A stretch of 36,371 nt of DNA, from the NCBI GenBank assembly GCA_029263115.1, contig JAJCYC010000101.1:1-36371 (forward strand), given 5' to 3'. The translations under genes were made by a program, and so were the position numbers. Shown in pieces: positions 15,816 to 22,020 of the stretch. Within the stretch, counting starts at the first letter, position 1. The number at the start of each line of letters is the position of its first letter. The notes beneath the pieces were generated by a model. The model searched no databases, had not been told where the DNA came from, and saw only the letters and a program-made list of their open reading frames with translations. The DNA is from Pseudonocardia sp. GTDB lineage: Bacteria > Actinomycetota > Actinomycetes > Mycobacteriales > Pseudonocardiaceae.

Positions 15816-16430
15816 GTGAGCGAAACCGTTGCCGAGCACTGGAACGCCGTCTACGGCCGGGTGGGCGAGCGGTCGGTGAGTTGGTTCCAGGAGGTACCGG
15901 AACGCTCGCTGGCCATCCTCGACCGGCTCGCGGTCGATACGTCCCGGTCCATCGTGGACGTCGGCGCCGGCGCGTCCAGGTTGGTCGACGAGCTGATCCA
16001 GCGCGGTTTCGGTGACATCACCGTCCTCGACGTCTCCGGTGCCGGCCTGGATCAGGCGCGGGCCAGACTGGGCGACTCCGGCGCCGAAGTGCGCTGGACC
16101 GTCCACGATGTTCTGACCTGGCACCCGGGCCGAACGTTCGAAGTCTGGCACGACCGAGCGGTGTTCCACTTCTTGACCGCCGCCGAGGACATAGAGCGCT
16201 ACCTCGCCGTGCTCGACCGTGCGACCAGGCCGGGCGCGCTGGTCCTACTGGGCACCTTCGCTGAGGACGGACCCACACACTGCTCCGGGCTGCCGGTCAG
16301 CCGCTACTCCGCGACCGCGCTCGCCGCCGCCTTTGACGGATACGAACTGGTCCAGTCATGGCGGGAGGAGCACCGAACGCCCGCGGATGCCGTTCAGGCG
16401 TTCACGTGGGTCGCTCTGCGGCGACCATGA
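15816..16430 (+). CDS. Class I SAM-dependent methyltransferase
   Basis: 204 aa from the GTG at 15816, chosen because homology begins at once (VAEHWNAVYGRVGERSVSWFQ). The frame is open to 15735, with a GTG at 15771 as alternative. Motif I is SIVDVGAGASRLVDEL, followed by ITVLDVSGAGLDQARARL and VWHDRAVFHFLT. The overall look is that of small-molecule methyltransferases of the thiol or TPMT-like kind. Methylation of a sulfur compound would fit the place but is inference. It is the last gene before the tRNA fragment that seems to end this locus. Confidence 0.8.
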   Translation: MSETVAEHWNAVYGRVGERSVSWFQEVPERSLAILDRLAVDTSRSIVDVGAGASRLVDELIQRGFGDITVLDVSGAGLDQARARLGDSGAEVRWTVHDVLTWHPGRTFEVWHDRAVFHFLTAAEDIERYLAVLDRATRPGALVLLGTFAEDGPTHCSGLPVSRYSATALAAAFDGYELVQSWREEHRTPADAVQAFTWVALRRP

Positions 16431-16785
16431 TGGCGGGATCCGGGGGCGACAGCGCTCGCTTGAGCTCGGAGTGGACGTCTATGGCCGGACATCTTCGAAC
16501 TGGCGGACTGCGCATGCGGGTCTGACGGTTCTTGCGCGCTGTCTGGATGCTCGTGTCATGGAGCGCAATTCCGGCGCCCTGGACGGTTGCCGACCGGCAG
16601 GGGAGAGGTCCAGACTCACCAGCAGATCCGGAGTTCGCTCTCAGGTTTGGCGTGTGTGATCAACATCGGTCTCGTGGCACCACATGTGGCACGAAACCTA
16701 GGCCGTTGTTGTGGTTTTAGAGCTTCCTGATCACCGAGACGATCCTATAGTCGCTGGTAGAGGCCTCGGTGCACCTCGAGCGGTT
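16431..16785. other. 355-bp non-coding stretch at the end of the sulfur locus
   Basis: No credible gene. Base composition is visibly lower in GC than the flanks. It contains an isolated operator-like site (16482-16491) and leads into the tRNA fragment, as expected near the end of an integrated element. Confidence 0.5.
16482..16491. promoter_or_regulatory. Orphan operator-like site (TGGCCGGACA)
   Basis: One mismatch from the palindrome family, downstream of the methyltransferase with no gene to control. It may be a relic of a lost promoter or chance. Confidence 0.25.
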
Positions 16786-16787
16786 TC

Positions 16788-16831
16788 CTTCCAAACTAGC
16801 TACGCGGGTTCGATTCCCGTCGCCCGCTCCA
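16788..16831 (+). repeat. 3' fragment of a tRNA-Gly(TCC) gene: probable attachment-site scar (att)
   Basis: From the anticodon loop (CTTCCAA) on, the sequence is that of a normal tRNA: an ACTAG stem strand, the T arm GCGGGTTCGATTCCCGT, the acceptor strand CGCCCGC, then TCCA. The 5' half (which should begin GCGGGCG) is missing; upstream bases do not pair with the 3' strands. Elements that integrate into a tRNA 3' end leave just such a fragment at the far end, so the element would lie to the left of it. The intact tRNA copy and the integrase would be outside the window. Confidence 0.7.
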
Positions 16832-16854
16832 GCGCCTCCACCAGCCCGTGGCAG

Positions 16855-18066
16855 CTACTCGTGGCGCAACGCGTCGATGGGGCGCAACCTCGCCGCCCGG
16901 ACGGCGGGGTAGCACCCCGCGACCAGGCCGATGATCAAGCTAGTCCCGAGCGCCGCCCCGATGGCCGCCACCGACACCGTCGGGGTACCGAGGTTCGGGA
17001 CGGACTCCGCGATCACCCGCGCCCCCACGATCACCAGGGCCACCCCGACGAGGGTGCCGAGGAACCCGCCCACGCCGGCCAGCGTCGCCGACTCGATGAG
17101 GAACTGTCTGATGATCGCGGCGCGCGGGGCGCCGAGCGCCCGGCGGATGCCGATCTCCCTGGTGCGCTCGGTCACCGAGACCAGCATGATGTTGGCCACC
17201 CCGACCGCGCCGACCAGCAGCGAGATCCCCGCCACCGCCACGATGAACAGGGTCAGGTAGCCCAGGAACTCGTGGACCCGGTCCACCTGGCTCTGCAGCG
17301 CGTTGACCTCGAAGTCCGTCCGCGACGGGTCCCGGATGTGCCGCTGCTCGGAGAGGACGTTGGTCACCTGATCGACCGCCGCCGGGACCCGGTCCACGCT
17401 GACCGCTTTCGCCAGGATCGTGGTGATCGTGTCGTCACCCCCGAGCAGGTAGGCCCGGGCGCTGCTCAGCGGGACCAGCGCGATGTCGTCGAGGTCACCG
17501 TTCGACCGTACGATGCCGATCACCGAGAAGGTCGTGCGGCTGATCCGGACCTCGGAGCCGAGCGCCCTGACCGCGTCGCCGTCGAACAGCTCGTCCACCA
17601 GCGCGGGGCCGAGCAGCACCACCTTGGCGGCGCGCTTCTCGTCGGCCGCGGTGAACATCCCGCCGAGCGTCAGCTCGCGGCTGTGTGCGATGAGCACATC
17701 ACTCGTGGAGCCCCAGATCGTGCCGTTGACCGACTGCGTCCCGTACCGCAGGGGCCCGTAGCCGGACAGCACCGGGGTGACCAGGCCCAGGTCGGGCGCG
17801 TGATGACGCAGCGCCCTGACGTCGCTCTCCTTGAGCTGCCGGACCGGGCCACCGCCGGGCACCGCTCCTTCGATCTTGGACACCATGATCGCCGTGGCCA
17901 GGCCGCCGAAGGTCCTGTCGAAGCCGGACTTCACGCCCTCGCCCAGACCGACGAGGACGATCACGGCGGCGATACCGATCACGATACCGATCATGGTGAG
18001 CCCCGAGCGGAGCTTGTTCGAGCGCAGGGCGCGCAACGCGATGCGTACCGCCTCGTACAGCTTCAT
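16855..18066 (-). CDS. MacB/FtsX-type ABC transporter permease
   Basis: 403 aa; ATG overlaps the stop of the ABC exporter gene before it (ATGA), so it is the last gene of the lanthipeptide operon. One N-terminal helix (residues about 20-42, SGLTMIGIVIGIAAVIVLVGLG), a large extracytoplasmic MacB-type domain (45-275), and three C-terminal helices with the FtsX signature VTERTREIGIRRALGA. MacB-like permeases need a separate ATPase, often for immunity or peptide export. None of the usual small type is encoded beside it here. It may use an ATPase encoded elsewhere. Self-immunity to the lanthipeptide is inference. Confidence 0.88.
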   Translation of the reverse strand: MKLYEAVRIALRALRSNKLRSGLTMIGIVIGIAAVIVLVGLGEGVKSGFDRTFGGLATAIMVSKIEGAVPGGGPVRQLKESDVRALRHHAPDLGLVTPVLSGYGPLRYGTQSVNGTIWGSTSDVLIAHSRELTLGGMFTAADEKRAAKVVLLGPALVDELFDGDAVRALGSEVRISRTTFSVIGIVRSNGDLDDIALVPLSSARAYLLGGDDTITTILAKAVSVDRVPAAVDQVTNVLSEQRHIRDPSRTDFEVNALQSQVDRVHEFLGYLTLFIVAVAGISLLVGAVGVANIMLVSVTERTREIGIRRALGAPRAAIIRQFLIESATLAGVGGFLGTLVGVALVIVGARVIAESVPNLGTPTVSVAAIGAALGTSLIIGLVAGCYPAVRAARLRPIDALRHE

Positions 18067-19874
18067 CCGCCACCTCTGTCCTGGGCACCGCGGGCGAGGA
18101 CCGCGGTGCCCGGGACCGGGCTCGGTTGCCCGTTGCGGCGGCGGCCGTCCCAGTGTCCGACGAGGTCGCGGTAGAGCGGTGACCGCGCGAGGAGATCGCG
18201 GTGGTCGCCGAGCAGGGCGTGGTCACCGTCCAGGATGAGGACCTGATCGGCGCGCAGGGCCGAGGTGATCCGGTGCGCGACGACGAGGACGGCACCCGGA
18301 CGTTCCCGGAACGCGGCCTCGACGCGCGCTTCGGAGGCCGGGTCGAGGTGGCACGTCGCCTCGTCGAGGATCGCCAGCCGCGCGGGCGAGAGGTAGGCGC
18401 GCGCCAGGGTGAGCAGCTGCCGTTCACCGGCGGAGAGATCGGCGGGACGCAACTCGGCCTGGTAACCGCCGAGGCGCTCGATGAGCGGGCCGGCGCCCAC
18501 GGCATCGACGGCCTTGTCGAGCTCGGTTCGCTCGGCGTCCTGCCGGTGGTAGCGCAGGTTCTCCGCGACCGTGCCGGCGAATACGTAGGCCTCCTGCGGG
18601 ATGAGCACCCGCCGGGCGGTGAGCTCGGCCGACGGCCAGTCCCGCAGCTCGACACCGTCGAGCAGGACCCGACCCGCCTGCGGCTCGAGCAGGCCGGCGA
18701 TGATCCCGGCCAGGGTGGACTTGCCGACCCCGCTGGGGCCGACGACCGCGAGGTGGTCGTGCTCGCCGAGCACCAGGTCGAGATTGCGGATCACCGGTTC
18801 GGCGTGCCGGCCGTATCCGAAGGTGACATCGCGCAGTTGCAGGACGCCGCCGGGGGACCGGGCCGGGGACGACACCTGGTGGAGGGACTCCGGAGCGAGG
18901 GCGGCGCCGGTGGGCGGCTCGGCTGCCGCCGTGATGCGGTCGAGGGTGACCAGTAACCACAGCCCGGTGCCGCCGACGGTGCGGACGAGGGTCTGCAGGG
19001 CCGGTTGCAGTCCCCACGATACGTAGGTGAGGGCGCCGAGGATGGTCCCGGTCGTCGCGCCCCGGCTCAGCAACCACGGCGTCCCGAGGAGGATGAGTAG
19101 CACGGGGAGCCAGCCGCCGATGCCCAACGCCGTGGTGCGCACCGCGACGAGGCGTGCGAGTCGTTCGCCCGCATCCTGCTGGTCGCCGATGGTCCGTGCC
19201 GTCGTCACCCGGATCGGGTCTTCGCCGCCGCAGCCGACGATGTCCCGCAACCCGCTGGTCACGGTGCCGACCGCCTCGGCGGTCCGCTCGTCGGCCATGA
19301 TCGCCGCGCGCTGGCGGTCGGCCATCGCCCGCAGCGAACCGAGGAACACCGCGAGGCCGACCAGGACCGGGGGCAGCACGAACGCGAGCGTCATCGGAGC
19401 CAGCGTGAACAGGCCGAGCAGGGCACTCGCCGTGGTGACCAGGAAGCCCTGGACAACCATGATCACGCTGGCGAACGACTCGCGGACGATCTCCACCTGC
19501 TGGGTCAGTCGCGCCACCGCGCCGGTGCCCGAGGGTTTGCCGTGTGCGGTGCAGCCGTGCATGGCGCCGGTGACGACCAGGTCCACCAGCTCGTCCCGGA
19601 ACGGTTCGACGACCTCCGCGAGCCGCAGGAACGTCTGGCGGGTCCCCACCGCCCCGACGAGCACCGCAACGGCCATCAGCCCGATCGCGCCGAAGCCCGC
19701 CGCCGGCCGCTCGGCCAGGAATCCGTCGTCGAGGGCCGCGGCGACGAGATGCCCGGACAGGAACGCCGGAACGGCCTCCACGACCGACCACCCGGCCAGG
19801 CGCAACAGCAGTCGACGCCGGCGGTGCAACACATCCAGCAGCAGCCGCCAGTGGCCGGGTCGGGGGCGGCTCAT
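18063..19874 (-). CDS. ABC exporter half-transporter (RamB-like), lanthipeptide export
   Basis: 603 aa with an N-terminal transmembrane domain (about residues 15-310) and an ATPase domain (345-580): Walker A GPSGVGKST, signature LSAGERQ, Walker B LAILDEAT with the catalytic Glu, and H-loop VVAHR. It overlaps the 588-aa exporter by ATGA. The two resemble RamA/RamB of the SapB cluster, which export the modified peptide. No C39 peptidase domain is present, so leader removal must be done by another protease. Together with its partner it should form a heterodimer. Confidence 0.9.
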   Translation of the reverse strand: MSRPRPGHWRLLLDVLHRRRRLLLRLAGWSVVEAVPAFLSGHLVAAALDDGFLAERPAAGFGAIGLMAVAVLVGAVGTRQTFLRLAEVVEPFRDELVDLVVTGAMHGCTAHGKPSGTGAVARLTQQVEIVRESFASVIMVVQGFLVTTASALLGLFTLAPMTLAFVLPPVLVGLAVFLGSLRAMADRQRAAIMADERTAEAVGTVTSGLRDIVGCGGEDPIRVTTARTIGDQQDAGERLARLVAVRTTALGIGGWLPVLLILLGTPWLLSRGATTGTILGALTYVSWGLQPALQTLVRTVGGTGLWLLVTLDRITAAAEPPTGAALAPESLHQVSSPARSPGGVLQLRDVTFGYGRHAEPVIRNLDLVLGEHDHLAVVGPSGVGKSTLAGIIAGLLEPQAGRVLLDGVELRDWPSAELTARRVLIPQEAYVFAGTVAENLRYHRQDAERTELDKAVDAVGAGPLIERLGGYQAELRPADLSAGERQLLTLARAYLSPARLAILDEATCHLDPASEARVEAAFRERPGAVLVVAHRITSALRADQVLILDGDHALLGDHRDLLARSPLYRDLVGHWDGRRRNGQPSPVPGTAVLARGAQDRGGG

Positions 19875-21637
19875 CGCGGCGCCCCCTGCGCGGCTGGCGG
19901 CGGGGCAGGAGCGGCCGCGTCGAACAACGCACGGTAGCCGGGTTCGGTCCAGAGCTGATGGTGCGGTGCCACCGCCCGGACCCGGCCCGCCTCGAGCCAG
20001 ACCACCAGGTCGGCCTCCGCCGCGGTGGAGACCCGGTGCGCGACGAGCAGGCGGGTGCGGTCGGCGAGCGCCCCGGTGAGCACCGAGCGGATGCGCTGCT
20101 CGGTCACGGTGTCGAGGCTCGCGGCGACATCGTCGAGCACCAGCACCGAACCGGCATGGGCGAAAGCCCGCGCCAGCCCGAGGCGCTGCACCTCACCGCC
20201 GGACATCGGCGCCTCGACCAGCGGCGTCTCGTAGCCGGCCGGCATGCGTCGGATGAATCCGTCGGCGCTCGCCGCCCGCGCGGCACTGACGATCTCGGAC
20301 TGTCCCGGTGTGGAGGCACCGAAGGCGATCACGCCGGCGAGGGTGTCCCCGATCAGCGCCGGGCGCTCGAACGCGCAGCAGACGACCCGGCGGAGCTCGT
20401 GGCGGGCCAGCCGAGGCAGGGCCGTTCCGTCCAGCAGCACCTCGCCTTCGTCCGGGTCCACCAGCCGACCGGCGAGCGCGGCGAGCAGGGACTTTCCGCT
20501 GCCGGAGCGGCCCACCAGGGCGACGAGACTCCCGCCGGGGACGACCAGGTCGACCTCGGCCAACGGGCTCGCGGCACCGGCCCGGACGGTCACCCCCCGG
20601 AACTCCAACCTGCCGGGGCCGGCCGACGCGGTCCCGGTGCCGTACCGCATCGGAGCGTGGGCCAGGAGCTCGGCGGCACGCGCGGCGGCCGCCCTGGCCT
20701 GGGCGAGCCGCGACAGCGACGTGGCGGCTGACCCGAGCCCGGCGGCCAGCCCGACGTACTGGCTCGCCGCGAGGAGCTCGCCGGGTGTGATCCGGCCCCG
20801 GGACAGCTCCCAGCCCGCCACCGCCAGCACCGCCGCCTGCAACAACGGCACCAGCAGCGCTTCCTGGGCGGCGATGGTCGTCTGCACCCGCCACATCCCC
20901 ATGCCGTGGCGGTGCAGCTCCGGCAGCGGGCCCAGCACCCGCCGGCGTTCCCACCCGACGGTCCCGGCGGCCGCGATCGTGCGCGCGCCGGCCAGCGCGG
21001 CGACCAGCCGCCCGACGATCCCGGCCTGCGCCTGCAGGTAGAGATCAGCCGACGTCGAGGCGTCCCGCACACAGCGGCGCGCCACGATTACCAGCGCGGG
21101 GGCGCCCACCAGGAACGTCACGCACAGCCAGGGGTCGATGAGTGCCAGCGCGATCAGGCCGCCGACCGCCGGTACCAGCGCGGTGACCGCCCAAATGGCC
21201 AGCGTCCCGATCCTTCCGGCATCTGCGGCGTTGCCCACCAGACGGGCGGTCAGGTCACCGGGGTCGAACCGGCGGGTGGCGCGGGTGCCCAATGCAAGAA
21301 TCTGGTCGAGGACCGTCCTGCGTAGCCATCCGGTGGAGCGTGCCGTGGACATGCCCGAGGCCAGGTCGTCGAGGATGTCGCAGACCAGCAGTACCCCGAG
21401 CAGCAGGCCGCAGATCAGCAACCAGCGCCCGAAGTCCGTCCCGCTCAGGGCGGCGTCCACGACGCGGCCCAGAACCGCCGGGAGCGCGGTCTGGGCTACC
21501 GCGAGCAGCAGCGAGGCGACCAGCAGCACGACGAGCCAGCCGCCGGCGTGCCGCGCACCGCGCAGCAGTAGCCGGTCCGCCGCGTGCCGGTCGCCCGCGG
21601 CCGGCGGCCGGCCCATCGCGGCGGCGCCGTCGGTCAT
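19871..21637 (-). CDS. ABC exporter half-transporter (RamA-like), with degenerate Walker B
   Basis: 588 aa; ATG at 21637 after GGAGG. Transmembrane domain about residues 30-310, then an ATPase domain with Walker A GRSGSGKS and signature MSGGEVQR. Walker B reads VLVLDDVAASLD, so the catalytic Glu is Asp. The partner at 18063-19874 keeps its Glu. This is the usual asymmetry of heterodimeric exporters with one active ATP site. It follows the precursor gene after a strong hairpin (21766-21810). Confidence 0.9.
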   Translation of the reverse strand: MTDGAAAMGRPPAAGDRHAADRLLLRGARHAGGWLVVLLVASLLLAVAQTALPAVLGRVVDAALSGTDFGRWLLICGLLLGVLLVCDILDDLASGMSTARSTGWLRRTVLDQILALGTRATRRFDPGDLTARLVGNAADAGRIGTLAIWAVTALVPAVGGLIALALIDPWLCVTFLVGAPALVIVARRCVRDASTSADLYLQAQAGIVGRLVAALAGARTIAAAGTVGWERRRVLGPLPELHRHGMGMWRVQTTIAAQEALLVPLLQAAVLAVAGWELSRGRITPGELLAASQYVGLAAGLGSAATSLSRLAQARAAAARAAELLAHAPMRYGTGTASAGPGRLEFRGVTVRAGAASPLAEVDLVVPGGSLVALVGRSGSGKSLLAALAGRLVDPDEGEVLLDGTALPRLARHELRRVVCCAFERPALIGDTLAGVIAFGASTPGQSEIVSAARAASADGFIRRMPAGYETPLVEAPMSGGEVQRLGLARAFAHAGSVLVLDDVAASLDTVTEQRIRSVLTGALADRTRLLVAHRVSTAAEADLVVWLEAGRVRAVAPHHQLWTEPGYRALFDAAAPAPPPAAQGAPR

Positions 21638-21875
21638 CGCGCCTCCCCGAGCGCCTCGGAAACATCCCGTCCCCGGCGCGGTAGCCTGGGTCTACCAGCA
21701 CATCATCGGGTGCGCATATCGGCACACCCTTGGCTGCCTGCCGCGGCCGACCCGCCGCGGTGTGCGCACACGACCCCGCTCCGGATAGTGGCCGGAGCGG
21801 GGTCGTGTGCCGTGTTGGTCTCTCGTCACCGGGGAGCGGGTGGGTCCGGCAACGCCGGTGCCCGCCCGTACCGGA
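21638..21875. other. Spacer between the lanthipeptide precursor and the exporter genes
   Basis: 238 bp with no gene; its main content is the long hairpin at 21766-21810. The last part before the exporter start could hold a second promoter, but none is clear. Confidence 0.4.
21766..21810 (-). terminator. Long hairpin downstream of the lanthipeptide precursor
   Basis: Perfect 19-bp inverted repeat (21766-21784 with 21792-21810) around a 7-base loop. No T-run follows, as is common in GC-rich actinobacteria. Its place after the precursor suggests partial termination or mRNA protection, so that precursor outweighs exporter. Confidence 0.75.
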
Positions 21876-22007
21876 TCAGCAGAGCAGCAGGCTCAGGCCG
21901 CTAGCGTTGCCGCAGCCCTTGCTGGCCCGGCTTCCCTTCGGAGCGGCGCCCAGTTCGCCACCCTCGTCCTCGGGAAGTTCCAATTCCTGCAGATCGAGCA
22001 GTGCCAT
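21876..22007 (-). CDS. Class III lanthipeptide precursor (SapB/RamS-like)
   Basis: 43 aa; ATG at 22007 with AAGGAG upstream that overlaps the end of the synthetase gene. The acidic leader begins MALLDLQELELPED, matching the LFDLQ-type recognition motif of class III precursors. The core holds Ser26-x2-Ser29-x2-Cys32 and Ser36-x2-Ser39-x3-Cys43; the second is exactly the labionin/lanthionine motif, in SGLSLLLC, and ends at the last residue. The expected product is a small amphiphilic two-ring peptide like SapB, a surfactant for aerial growth, though activity cannot be read from sequence. The cleavage site is uncertain, probably near GAAPKG. This gene is too short for routine gene finding. Confidence 0.9.
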   Translation of the reverse strand: MALLDLQELELPEDEGGELGAAPKGSRASKGCGNASGLSLLLC

Positions 22008-22020
22008 CGCTGATCTCCTT

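Noticed and set aside
16748..16831. A whole, intact tRNA-Gly gene
   Set aside because: A D-arm-like AGTCGCTGGTAGAG is present, but the 5' acceptor strand GCGGGCG is absent and the span would be about 90 nt, so only the 3' fragment is supported.
21638..21904. Plus-strand frames across the precursor gene
   Set aside because: They are antisense to the precursor and hairpin and show no domain or start signal.
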